From positions 7,068,001-7,132,000 of the forward strand of contig OX463813.1 in assembly GCA_949825045.1 (NCBI GenBank): DNA of 64,000 bases. The letters are read 5' to 3'. The position numbers and the translations under genes were made by a program. The stretch comes from Argyresthia goedartella. Taxonomy: Eukaryota > Arthropoda > Insecta > Lepidoptera > Argyresthiidae. Below are positions 1-9,855 of this stretch, one piece after another. The notes beneath the pieces were generated by a model. The model had not been told where the DNA came from, made no database searches, and saw only the letters and a program-made list of their open reading frames with translations. The first letter of the stretch is position 1, and each line of letters begins with the position of its first letter.

Positions 1-2079
1 TATTTGGAATGACGGCCCAGGGGATGTAAGTTTAATATTGGCTGTACTATTGTTGTACACGGCTCGAATAATGCTGATGTAGGTGGGGCTGATATTTTGG
101 TTATTAAGTGCGGAAAAAATGGATGAGTGTGAGATGCTGTCAAAAGCTTTCGAGTAATCTACAAAACCTAAGTAGAGTGGCTTATTGAACTCATTGTGTT
201 TCTCTATAATCTGGTTTAATGTCTGTAGGTGGTCAGTTGTAGAGTAGCCGGGTCGGAAACCAGCCTGCTCAGGTGGCTGTTTGGAGTCTAGTTGATCAGT
301 GATGCGGTTCTGTATTGTTTTTATAAATAACTTATATACATGAGACACTAAACTAATAGGACGATAGTTCCCAATGTCCGACCTATCGCCCTTTTTGTGG
401 AGAAGAATTATATTAGAATGGCAAAAAGTTTCTGGGAGTTTACCGGTGAAGAGAATTGAATTACAGAGGTTGGCTAAATGGGGGAGCAGAACGGGCTTTC
501 CAACTTTCAGCGCTTCCGTCGTGATACCATCCTCCCCTGGGCTTTTGTCGTACTTCATGCTTTTTAGGGCCTGATGCACTTCATAGCCACTAATGGGTGG
601 GACGGTGTCTGTAGTAGGACGGGGATACTCGGCGCTGGAAGTGTGGTCCGTTTTGGAAGAGTCTGAATATAGCTTTTTATAAAAACTGGTGCATATATCC
701 ATTACTCTATCTCTGTTCCCTTGTTTCTTCCCGCTGTCATCCATTAGTGACGTTATCCATGTTTTTCTATTGGTGGTACCTTGTTTGGCGACACGTAGAG
801 ATGTATTCTTTAATATTGCTATTTCGACCAGCTTTGTATTGTAGTTTCTAATGTCGGTACGGATGCTGCGTTTGACTTTTCGGTCTAGGGTGTAGTATTC
901 AGGTGAACATTTGGGTAACGATTCTCTTTGGTCTAATAGTGCTTTGGTTCCTTCCGTTAATTTATTATTGTTTCTTCTTACTGTCTTAATATTTTTAGAA
1001 GACGATTTTATAGAATTTATTATATGTGAGTATTGTATTTCTGGATTATCTATGTCTGTATTGAGGCCATTGAAATAGTTTTTAAGCTCTAAATTGAATG
1101 TTTCTGAATTGTTGTAAAGTGTGTGTTTATTTATTCGTCTTATTTTAGGTTTAAATATGATTGCACGTTGGATTTTTGTGTCCAGATGTACCCTTGCGCG
1201 TAGGGCTCTGTGATCGGAGCAAACTTTAAATGTACTAATTACTGAAATGTCTTTGATTACGGTTTGTTTTGAAGAAAGGATGAAATCTATTTCGTTTTTG
1301 GTTTGGTTGTCTGGTGAAATCCAAGTCCAGCGACGTTGCGGCTTTTTAAAGAAATAACTGTTACTTATTTGGAGGCCTTGTCCAAAGGCAAACTGGAGCA
1401 AACGGGAACCACGCTCGTTTCGGCGCCCAAGCCCGTGTGGTCCCATTAAGTCTTCGTTATCTCCAGCCTGCCTTGGGCCAATTTTCGCATTAAAGTCACC
1501 GAGGACTATATTCCAAGTACCTCGGTGCTCATCGCAGGCCTGATTAATAAGGTCATAGAAGTCTTCTACTTCGTCGTCGCTGGAAGAGGATGTTGGTGCA
1601 TATACGTTAATTATGGTTATGAATTTACTATCAGATACACGGAATTTAAGGACAGCTACTCTTTCTGAGTAGCCAAAGAACTCTATAATGTTGTTCTTCC
1701 ACTTCTTTGCCACCAGAAAACCTACTCCATACTGGCCACCGGTGGCATCGAAGTGGTAGAATATAGCGTCGTCTCTCTCTGTAGTGACCTCCCCTGGTCT
1801 TCTTGTTTCTGATAGGCCTACAATATCCCATTTGACGTATTTTAGCGCATTCTCCAGCTCTACGAGGCGTTCTTCTGTCATTAGTGTCCGGACATTGTAG
1901 GTTAGTATGTTGAGTATATCGGAGTCCATTTGGCATGCTGTGGTCGGCTGACGGGTGATCGTTCCCGCCCGGAGATTCTTCGCACCCCTGCCTCCGGGGC
2001 TAGTCCTGCTACCGTCGTCACCGGCGTCGCCCCTGGAGGCGCCGGGCACTAGGGGCCGTGGTTGTGTGTGTGCTCTCAT
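1..2079 (-). CDS. RTE-clade LINE ORF: endonuclease + reverse transcriptase (3' end outside window)
   Basis: I read this minus-strand frame block by block and found no stop from the ATG at 2079 to position 1 (about 693 codons; 643 from an alternative ATG at 1929). The endonuclease begins LTYNVRTLM and carries DIVGLSETR, VLGDFNAKIG and CSDHRAL, the apurinic/apyrimidinic-type endonuclease signatures. The reverse transcriptase follows with GNYRPISLVS, PEQAGFRPGYSTTDH and FVDYSKAFDSI. The window edge cuts it before the catalytic YADD-type motif. Domain order and motifs match RTE-type LINEs, often mis-annotated in insects as craniofacial development protein 2. The open frame suggests a young copy. 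The ATG at 2079 extends an Arg/Gly/Pro-rich leader; the next upstream in-frame stop is TGA at 2157-2155. Family is confident, the start is not. Confidence 0.9.
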   Translation of the reverse strand, partial: MRAHTQPRPLVPGASRGDAGDDGSRTSPGGRGAKNLRAGTITRQPTTACQMDSDILNILTYNVRTLMTEERLVELENALKYVKWDIVGLSETRRPGEVTTERDDAIFYHFDATGGQYGVGFLVAKKWKNNIIEFFGYSERVAVLKFRVSDSKFITIINVYAPTSSSSDDEVEDFYDLINQACDEHRGTWNIVLGDFNAKIGPRQAGDNEDLMGPHGLGRRNERGSRLLQFAFGQGLQISNSYFFKKPQRRWTWISPDNQTKNEIDFILSSKQTVIKDISVISTFKVCSDHRALRARVHLDTKIQRAIIFKPKIRRINKHTLYNNSETFNLELKNYFNGLNTDIDNPEIQYSHIINSIKSSSKNIKTVRRNNNKLTEGTKALLDQRESLPKCSPEYYTLDRKVKRSIRTDIRNYNTKLVEIAILKNTSLRVAKQGTTNRKTWITSLMDDSGKKQGNRDRVMDICTSFYKKLYSDSSKTDHTSSAEYPRPTTDTVPPISGYEVHQALKSMKYDKSPGEDGITTEALKVGKPVLLPHLANLCNSILFTGKLPETFCHSNIILLHKKGDRSDIGNYRPISLVSHVYKLFIKTIQNRITDQLDSKQPPEQAGFRPGYSTTDHLQTLNQIIEKHNEFNKPLYLGFVDYSKAFDSISHSSIFSALNNQNISPTYISIIRAVYNNSTANIKLTSPGPSFQI

Positions 2080-2230
2080 GGTGGATGGACCATAATCCCA
2101 CCACGCTGGTCCAATGCGTGTTGGTGGGTATTTCGCCAGAGCCTCGTTCGTTTGTCAGCAGGACGACCACGTGCAGGTGAGGTTAGCTTGGGCTCCAAAG
2201 TTGTTGTGAGGAACCCTCCCGTCCCGTAAA
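2080..2230 (-). other. 5' untranslated region of the RTE element
   Basis: A GC-rich stretch directly upstream of the RTE ORF contrasts with the AT-rich sequence beyond about 2230. Composition changes near the GGGAGGGTTCC-type sequence read on the minus strand around 2210-2226, which probably marks the element's 5' end. The exact boundary and target duplication were not determined. Confidence 0.5.
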
Positions 2231-3186
2231 AGTTTTTAGTTCAGTTAATTTATGGTCTTGCATAATCATAAGAATGTTTATAACAGAAAAACAAACAAAA
2301 CTATAAGTGTCACGCTGTTTCCCAAACAGGGCAGGTGGCAGGGCCACAATTGTTCTCATGTTGAGGCTCTCTACTCCAGTTTGTGCGACAAGGGGCTAGC
2401 CTACCGCCGCAGCAATTGAGATTTAGTCGTAGTCAAGTTGGGATGGCACTATTTTAGTGATGAAGTCGATGTCGATAGTTACCTAAAAGGTACACGAGAA
2501 AATTAAGGTTGACTAAGATCTCCTTTTTATATAAACTAATATTTTATTTACCACACTCAAAATTAAAGTAACATATCTAATTAAACGTATACGTTGGCAG
2601 TTAACGAACGAATGCTTTCTTTGAAACAATAGATATAGACTACGGATTACAATTTGTACCTGTTAGATAACAGATGGCGTTAGTATCCACATTTTGATAT
2701 CATCTCTAACAATGTCATTGCCTCCGAATTCTATGATAAAATCTTTCATCTTCTTCGTTTTTAAGTTTCTAGTAAAGTTTTTCGAAACTTTTCAATGTAA
2801 CAATATTCAGTAGATTTCTGGCAAGTCCTCGGGCTTAAGAATGGACCATTGATTTTTCCTTTTCAAACATGATGAAGAGGTATTACCAGTTCCTGGGTAC
2901 ACGGTACACTGTATGTTGTCGAATCACACTCATACGTACATCGCTCCTTGGATTTGCGGCAAGGGGTTGATTGGGCAGGCGTTTGGGCTGGTTTTTGCTG
3001 TTTTTTATGCTTTATTAGTGTATTTCTATAAATAATCATCTATATGATTTCAAAATACACAAACTGTCGGAAATAATTAGTTTTCGAGTTTTTTTTAAAA
3101 TTCCCATTTCAAGGAGGATGGATGATGGATGGAGGAGGATGTGGGAGCATTTGGGTGGTGAAACGACGAACCGTTGACCGTCTTTT
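2231..3186. other. AT-rich spacer, nothing recognised
   Basis: No long ORF and no repeat shared with the rest of the window was recognised. A minus-strand open patch around 2650-2760 ends next to a GT dinucleotide, but it has no recognisable protein similarity and is not called as an exon. Confidence 0.4.
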
Positions 3187-3600
3187 AGGGTTCCGTACCC
3201 GAAGGGTTCCAAACGGGACCCTATTACTAAGACTTCGCTGTCCGTCCGTCCGTCCGTCCGTCCGTCTGTCACCAGGCTGTATCTCAAGAACCTAGCTAGC
3301 TAGAGAGTTGAAATTTTCACAGATTATGTATTTTTGTTGCCGCTATAACAACAAATACTAAAAAACAGGATAAAAGAAATATTTAAGGGGGCTCCCATAC
3401 AACAATTCTTCCAATACCACATACAAACTTATGGATGCACCTGGTTACGTACATGGAGTGTGAAAGTAACCGCACCAATAACTTTGTAAACAATATTTTG
3501 CTGTGTAAAATCCAAACTATTCACTCCACGCCATCGCTTCCATTGAACGGTGGTACGGAACCCTTCGTGCGCGATTTAGACTTGCACTTGACCGGTTTTA
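3187..3600 (+). repeat. Repeat family A, full copy (AGGGTTCCGTACC element)
   Basis: The copy starts AGGGTTCCGTACC and near its end has GGTACGGAACCCTTCGTGCG, so the first 13 bases recur inverted, followed by a tail ending CTTGACCGGTTTT. It contains a CCGT run (about 3237-3268) and the conserved core TTCACAGATTATGTATTT. Six further copies or remnants lie in the window. I associate this repeat with lepidopteran genomes; it is non-coding and MITE-like in layout, but its class is not certain. Confidence 0.85.
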
Positions 3601-3889
3601 TTTAACGTTAGATGTCGTTCAAAGTTCATTTCTCGTGACCATTCCAGTTTTGCTATTTATTTACGCTTGATGTAATTGAAAGTATATTGAACTCGAGGTC
3701 ATTGACCTTGACCTTAAAAAAATATACACTGTGAAGACTGAGTTCAATAGGATTTTATATTTCTTGAGTCAATTTTGGCTTGAGTCAATATTGTAGTTAA
3801 ATTTTGATTGGGTTAGGTTGGAATGTATAAGAAGCAAAACCGGAGCGGAGCAAAATGTATGCAAATAAAAACGACATTTAACTATATGA

Positions 3890-4401
3890 CTAGTTTTTTT
3901 TTGGCTGGATGCTCTGCAGTGAACTAATCGCCGCCGCAGCCCCGTAGTAGCCGGCGCTAGGGCAATGTCGAACAAAGACCTGCGGGGTAACCGTATTGCG
4001 GTTACAGACCTCTGACAGGGCTTGATGACACTCGTATGCCCGGAGGTGATGTGCTTTAAAGGGTTTGCAGAACTGCTTTTCTGTCGGATAGTATGCGGAT
4101 AGGGAAATCACCTCTTTTTCTGCAATAGCTGTAGTAGCCATTATGATGACCATACACTCGCCTTGGAAGACGGTGTTGTGGGCACCTAATGATGTTGATC
4201 TCCTCATGTTTAGATCCTCCGAGAATGCCCCGGCGCCTGTACCTGAGTTTGTTTTAGACCCATCTGTGAAATTCCTTAGTTCTCTTTGATTGAGACCCTC
4301 CCAAGGGACTTCATGCTGTTGTGTTTTATACCTTTTTCGAAGACATATTGCTTGGGTACCCTATCAGTAGTAGCTTCTAGGAGCGGCTCCCTACCTATAT
4401 A
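3890..4401 (-). pseudogene. R1-like LINE fragment: linker and RNase H domain
   Basis: Minus-strand translation gives IGREPLLEATTDRVPKQ directly at the pogo insertion point, then after a small frame change NFTDGSKTNSGTGAGAF and LGAHNTVFQGECMVII. These are the first catalytic Asp region and the Glu region of an RNase H domain as found at the C terminus of R1/I-type LINEs. Downstream the frame decays (CHQALSEVCNRNTVT remains). It is the continuation of the R1-like element at 9856-11150, displaced by the CR1-like and pogo insertions. Confidence 0.8.
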
Positions 4402-4421
4402 CAGTCGATTTGGGTAACTTT
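4402..4421 (+). repeat. Left terminal inverted repeat of pogo element
   Basis: This end pairs with the right end at 7647-7666 with three mismatches. CAGTC is the outermost sequence and a TA precedes it. Confidence 0.9.
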
Positions 4422-4676
4422 ATCTTTCAATCTTGGTTTGGCCTTTAAGTTCACTTCGAGGTGATTTAGTTTTTACGTTTTCCACGAACGCAACTAAGTC
4501 GTCTCATCTTCATTTTATGAATACTAATCAAATTCCTGAACGCAACATGACAAAAAAAAAAAACTGTCATAATAAAAATAAAAGTTCTTTTTCCTGCAAC
4601 TTCCGAGTGGATGAAACTGTTTTCGAAAAACCTTCCTAAAGTTATCCATAACTATTGTCACAGATACCGTGCAAAG

Positions 4677-4881
4677 GTAAGTACTACTTTATTTTGAAGA
4701 ATGATTGTTTCGTAGTAAGGGGAAATGAAGAAAATATAGCAATTTCTTTTAGAAATCACACTTTTCTGGAATTTTCTTCCAAACCGTAACTTTCACAGCC
4801 TCTAGGGGTAACTTTGGCCAATTGGCCAATGTTACCCGACGATCAAATGTACTACATGTAATGTTGCCACTTTTGTTTCAG
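4677..4881 (+). other. Probable 5'-UTR intron of the pogo transposase gene
   Basis: The sequence GCAAAG followed by GTAAGTAC is a strong donor, and TTTTGTTTCAG eight bases before the start codon is a strong acceptor. Splicing would remove about 205 bases of leader between promoter and ORF. This is inferred from splice-site consensus only. Confidence 0.55.
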
Positions 4882-4889
4882 GATCTGAA

Positions 4890-7094
4890 ATGCCAAGAAA
4901 AAAACCGTGTCCGGCCCCAGGTACGCGGAGATATGGAACGAAATCGCGCTACACGCCTGAAACACTCCAGAATGCTTTGGACGATATAACTAATTGCAGA
5001 AGGACGCAGCAGGACGCAGCGGGTTTCTATGATATACCAAGATCTACACTAAAATACAAGTTAAAAGACCAACACAATAAACCATTTGGTAAACCTATAG
5101 CCCTCACCGAAGAAGAGGAGCAGTCAATCGTGTCACATGTCATTGTGTTGTCAGAATTAGGTTTACCGCTCGGAATGCTAGATGTGAGAGTGATTGTTAA
5201 AAAATATCTAGATGAGAACAAAAGAAACATCAAGCAATTCAAAAATAATTTCCCTGGATGGGAGTGGGGAAGAGGCTTCCTAGAGCGGCACACCTGCCTT
5301 AAGGCAAAACTGGCTCATCAAATAAGCAGGAAGCGAGCTCAGGTTAATCAAGAAATGATCGAAAAATTCTTCGACCACCTCGCCAAGGAATTGGAAGGTG
5401 TGCCGCCAGAAAACATTTATAACTTTGACGAAACCGGATTCCACGATGAACCAAAGAAGCGCAAACTTCTGTTTAGGAGAGAATGCAGAAACCCTGAAAT
5501 AATACAAAACTCAACAAAGTCTTGTTTCACTGTTATGTTTTGCAGCAGTGCTAAAGGAGAATTTGTACCACTGTATATTATATACAAAGCTAAACAAAAA
5601 TGGTCCAGCTGGTTGATGGGAGCTCCTCCTGGCACTCGAATGGCGGTAACAAAATCAGGCTGGATAGATGCTGATACGTTTGATGACTGGTTTGAATACC
5701 AGCTACTACCAATCCTGAAAAAAAAAGAAGGAAAGAAAGTCATCATGGGAGACAACTTAAGCTCCCATATTACGACAAAAACTTTGAGATTATGTGCAGA
5801 AAACAATATCACGTATATCTGCCTGATTCCAAACTCAACGCACCTTCTGCAGCCGCTAGATGTGTCATATTTTAGTGCATTGAAAACAAATTGGCGAACC
5901 GCCTTAGGTGACTGGCGGCAAACGAGAAGGGGCAAAGTTGTCAACGCTTTGCCCAAGCCGGTGTTCGCAAAACTATTAACAAAAACCATGCAAGCTGGTA
6001 AAGAAACTGCAGCAGAAAACGTAATTGCGGGATTCAAAGCTTGTGGGATATCACCCTTAAACCAAGACGTTGTACTTGAGAAACTTAAAAACTATTCGAA
6101 GCCCATTGCTGAGGTTCAGGAGATGGTTGGTGAAACCTTCAAAAAATATTTGGAAGAAATTCGAGACAGCGACCTTCAGACGAAACCGAACAAAAAGTTT
6201 CAGATGCCGATACAACCTGGAAAGAGTGTGTCTGTAGAAGAGGTGGAAAAATATTACGAGGAAAGACTAAGTGGAGTGAAGACTAAAAAGAAAGGCAATG
6301 TGAAACGAAACACGACCAACCCAGATCTCCCTGAAGCACCTGCCAAAAAAAGAGGACGTCCACCAGGGGTCAAAAATAAAGCCAAAATTGATATAACACC
6401 CACTGCTCGCACTCTATCGCCCATCGCAGGTTCCTCAAAGCAAGCCTGGGTATCGCCATCGATTTCACAGGATAACTTACCGTCACGAGCACCATCGCCG
6501 GCAGTTGCCTCAAACGAAGATTACAGATTATTCGACAATATATTTTGCGCCACTGATATTCCATCGCCAATCGAACAGGAAGTCGTTATTGATTATGAGA
6601 CCACAGATGATATCATAGGAGAATATAGATGTTTCAGTGGAGAATTGCAGAAGATAGATAAAGGTCAAGCTTCAAAGCAAGAAGACTATGAACAAAAACA
6701 ACCAAAGAAACAAGAAAATGAAACCCAAAGAGATCTGCCAATGAAAAATGACGAAGGAACAAGACAATCACAGAAGAAAAATGACAAAGAACTAGAACAT
6801 TCAAAGAAGAAAAAGAAAATGTCAAACGAGAAAGAAAACAAGACTTCAGGGTATTGCATCATAGAGCATGAGGAATCTTTATTCCCTGGGAGAATCCTCA
6901 CCGAGGATGACAATGTCATAAAAACATCCCTCATGCAGAAGGATGCTGAGGGGTGGAAATGGCCCCCCAGGCCGGACATATTAACATGTAGCACCCAAAA
7001 AATAGTCAGCCGTTTAGCTCTCAGTGAAGTCATCAGACGCGGAAATCGTTATGAGATTAATAATCCCGCTCTGTGTGAGGAATGGGGAGATTAG
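4890..7094 (+). CDS. pogo-family DDE transposase (734 aa)
   Basis: This is the cut-and-paste transposase of the surrounding element. Residues about 20-60 form a Psq-type helix-turn-helix (QQDAAGFYDIPRSTLKYKL) and 65-165 a CENP-B-like DNA-binding region with FPGWEWGRGFLERH. The catalytic triad is visible: D180 in NFDETGF, D288 in MGDNLSSH and D324 in LLQPLDVSYF, with 35 residues between the last two. RGRPPGVKNK near 490-500 is an AT-hook. A Lys/Glu-rich linker (about 610-650) leads to a distinct C-terminal module with FPGRI and GWKWPPRPD. No stop or frameshift occurs, so the enzyme may be active. Composition is Lys-rich and AT-rich like the neighbourhood. AATAAA-type signals follow the stop. 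The family is secure; activity is not shown. Confidence 0.93.
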   Translation: MPRKKPCPAPGTRRYGTKSRYTPETLQNALDDITNCRRTQQDAAGFYDIPRSTLKYKLKDQHNKPFGKPIALTEEEEQSIVSHVIVLSELGLPLGMLDVRVIVKKYLDENKRNIKQFKNNFPGWEWGRGFLERHTCLKAKLAHQISRKRAQVNQEMIEKFFDHLAKELEGVPPENIYNFDETGFHDEPKKRKLLFRRECRNPEIIQNSTKSCFTVMFCSSAKGEFVPLYIIYKAKQKWSSWLMGAPPGTRMAVTKSGWIDADTFDDWFEYQLLPILKKKEGKKVIMGDNLSSHITTKTLRLCAENNITYICLIPNSTHLLQPLDVSYFSALKTNWRTALGDWRQTRRGKVVNALPKPVFAKLLTKTMQAGKETAAENVIAGFKACGISPLNQDVVLEKLKNYSKPIAEVQEMVGETFKKYLEEIRDSDLQTKPNKKFQMPIQPGKSVSVEEVEKYYEERLSGVKTKKKGNVKRNTTNPDLPEAPAKKRGRPPGVKNKAKIDITPTARTLSPIAGSSKQAWVSPSISQDNLPSRAPSPAVASNEDYRLFDNIFCATDIPSPIEQEVVIDYETTDDIIGEYRCFSGELQKIDKGQASKQEDYEQKQPKKQENETQRDLPMKNDEGTRQSQKKNDKELEHSKKKKKMSNEKENKTSGYCIIEHEESLFPGRILTEDDNVIKTSLMQKDAEGWKWPPRPDILTCSTQKIVSRLALSEVIRRGNRYEINNPALCEEWGD

Positions 7095-7646
7095 ATGAAA
7101 TAAATTGTGAAAATGCATGAAAGTTGGCTCCATTTTTTTATAATTCTTCAATGAAACTTATAACTGTTGATTTTTTAAATTAATATTCAGATCTCTTGCA
7201 AAATTCTTTACTGATCAAAAGAGTGATAATGGCTGTAACATAATATTTTGCAATTATTGAAATAAAAGTGTAATGAAAAAGTTGATTTTATTTTCTATTA
7301 CCTGGTAACACCAAAGTTTGTATTTCTGGCGGGTAAAATTACTTATCAATGCAGAATTATCTATGGTAAATATTAAAAACATAGGCTAAAGTAAGAAAAA
7401 TGGGATTTACGACTCATTCTATCTATTTTCCATAACATCTCTTCACATTTACAAAGTTCCCCCAGTCTCCTTCTTACTTTGGCCAGCCGTATTTTGGAGT
7501 TTTTGAGGTATCTACAGTTGAAAATATTGATATTTTTTTACTAAATCGAGTTGAGGAGGTATCAAAGCCACAAAAAAAAACACAATTTGATAAGAACAAA
7601 CATAAAAGTAGGCTCGTAGTACATCAAAATATGTGAATTTCGGGCC

Positions 7647-7666
7647 AAAGTTACCCCAGTTGACTG
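7647..7666 (-). repeat. Right terminal inverted repeat of pogo element
   Basis: Read on the minus strand it starts CAGTCAACTGGGGTAACTTT; a TA follows at 7667-7668. Confidence 0.9.
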
Positions 7667-7668
7667 TA

Positions 7669-7706
7669 CTCGTCGAGTATTTCAGTGTGGGGTACCCTAG
7701 CATGAG
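7669..7706 (-). pseudogene. Short R1-like LINE remnant between CR1-like and pogo insertions
   Basis: The minus strand encodes MLGYPTLKYSTS, and after removal of the pogo element with one TA it reads straight into the IGREPLL segment at 4401. The fragment ties the RNase H part to the R1-like reverse transcriptase further right. Confidence 0.65.
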
Positions 7707-9855
7707 TCAAGAGTCAATTTTTTTATTGAATATAAATAAATATATTATCTTATTCAACGTCAAAATTATACTTACTTATAACTACAAGTCAATTTTTTTT
7801 ATATAAAAAAGAGATTACACCGTTTCGGAAGGTGGGCCTCGGGGTTAAGAAGAAACGGAAAGAAACTCCCCCATAGCTTCTTTTTAAAAACGTGACTTTA
7901 CAACAGGTACTGGTTTCGGTCTAAGAAATTCGCCGGCGAGTGATAGACGTGATCCATCGCCCCTCGTCGAATTTCTGTGCGTTGAGATGGTATGGACCAT
8001 GCAGTTTTGTCATCTAAGTATTCCTTAATACTATAATAGGACTTTCTTATCAGCTCATTTTTAACATAGTTTTTGAACCTCTTTTCAGGAAGGATCAATG
8101 ATTCCTGTGGTATTTTATTGTAGAAGCGAATACAGTGCCTCATGAATGATGTGCCTACTTTACTTAGTCTAAATAATGGTAGTGCTAACCTATTTCTATT
8201 TCTAGTGTTAATTGTATGGCTATCACCTACCATTGTAAATAAAGCTATATTTTTTCTTACATGCAAGATATTCTCGTATATATATTGACAGGTAACCGTA
8301 AGTATATTAATTTTTTTGAATTTTTATCTTAATGATTCTCTAGCATCTAATTGATATATTGCCCTGATCGCCCTTTTTTGTAAGACAAATATCGTATTTA
8401 TATCTGCTGCTCTCCCCCAGAGCAATATTCCATAAGACATAATACTGTGAAAATAATTAAAGTAAACCAATCTGGCAGTTTCAACATCTGTAAGATATCT
8501 GATTTGTCTGACCGCAAAAACGGCTGAGCTAAGTCTTCGTGCGGATTAGTTATGTGAGGACCCCATTGAAGTTTCGAATCTATAGTGATTCCGAGAAAGA
8601 TTGTGTCCTCAACGAGGTCCAACCATTCAGATCCTATTCTTACACTGCTTTCAACCTGTCGTACATTAGGCAAAAAAAAATTGATACATTTAGCCTTCTT
8701 TGAGTTTAATAACAGGTTGTTTACATTGAACCAACTTAACACAAGAGAGAGTGTACTATTTGCGTCGTCTACAATTTCTTCTTGTCTTTTCACCTTGAAA
8801 ATAATAGATGTGTCATCAGCAAATAGAACAATCTGAGTCATTTTTTCCACTATATAAGGCGGATCATTCATATACACTAAGAAAAGGAACGGACATAAGA
8901 TAGAACCCTGGGGTACACCAATATTCATATGGGTTCCAGTGGACTTACATCTGTTTATATCTACTTTTAGTAATCTTACCATTAAATAAGATTCCATTAA
9001 TTTTAACGCATTATTTTTGCTACCATAGTGTTGGAGTTTGAGCAAAAGAGTTTTATGGTCCACACAGTTAAAGGCTTTGGAAAGATCACAGAAAATACCA
9101 ACCGCATCCTGTGATCCTTCCCACGCACTATAAATGTGTTCTACTAGCGCTACTCTGGCGTCTGTTGTTGATCTGCCTTTAGTAAACCGAACTGTTTTTT
9201 GTGGAGTAGCCCAGATGCATTGAAGTGAGAGAGTAGTTGACTCAATATGACCTTTTTAAACACATTGCTCAACACTGGCAATACAGATACAGGTCTGAAG
9301 TTGGCAGGGTCTTCTTGACTACCGGATTTAAAAAGTGGTATTAATCTGCTCATTTTGATGAGGTCAGGAAAAACTCCGTTTGGCAATCGCAATCATATTC
9401 AACTATTGAATATGATTGCCATTTATGGTGCAATTACATCGATTACTGATTTAACCACGTTAACCGACATGCCCCATAAATCTTCAGTCTTTTTCATGTT
9501 AAGAAGTTTAAATGTTTTAACTGTAGTTATAGAGCCTATTGGCTTGAAGTTAAAGCCATCCTTATTTGGGGCACATTTTCAACCAATTTATCTAAAGACT
9601 TTTCAGAAGAGGATGGTAGTGCTTCTGTTGTTATTATGGGTATGGTACTGAAGTACTTTAACGGGCTTTATAGCATTACCTTCTTCAAATACTACAATCT
9701 GACCAGGGTGGTCTGAATTTAATGCCCTAACTATTTGTTTATCGTGAATACTATATTCACAGAATACGTTATCTAGACAAGTAGCGGAGGTAGCCGTTAT
9801 TCGTGTAGGCTCCAGAAAGACATTGCACATATTGTAAGACTTAAATACATGTCTC
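7707..9855 (-). pseudogene. CR1-like LINE copy, decayed (endonuclease end, RT, C-terminal domain)
   Basis: In 5'-3' minus order: FLEPTRITATSATCLDNVF and NSDHPGQIVVF (end of endonuclease, 9855 to about 9660); a degenerate stretch; SRLIPLFKSGSQEDPANFRP (9392-9150); reverse transcriptase GVPQGSILCPFLFLVYMND and VLFADDTSIIF (9063-8398); and a C-terminal domain ending YYSIKEYLDDKTAW (8266-7898). Several frameshifts separate the blocks. The sequence is clearly related to the nearly complete CR1 element at 56.4-60.5 kb. The 3' boundary, between about 7707 and 7860, was not resolved. It sits inside an R1-like LINE. Confidence 0.85.

Larger units (their letters stand above)
4402..7666 (+). mobile_element. 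pogo/Tigger-family DNA transposon, apparently complete
   Basis: The 3265-bp element starts CAGTCGATTTGGGTAACTTT and ends with the complement of CAGTCAACTGGGGTAACTTT: terminal inverted repeats agreeing at 17 of 20 positions. TA flanks both ends (4400-4401 and 7667-7668), the target duplication expected of the Tc1/mariner-pogo superfamily. It encloses one uninterrupted transposase gene. GGGGTAACTTTGGCC recurs inside near 4806, a likely extra transposase site. The flanking R1-like reading frame is interrupted exactly at the TA. Confidence 0.93.

Noticed and set aside
2650..2760. Possible further exon of the MAM gene on the minus strand
   Set aside because: The open patch lacks a convincing acceptor and any MAM-like residues.
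5417..6037. 206-codon ORF antisense to the pogo transposase
   Set aside because: It is the shadow of a well-supported coding frame; its translation has no motif.
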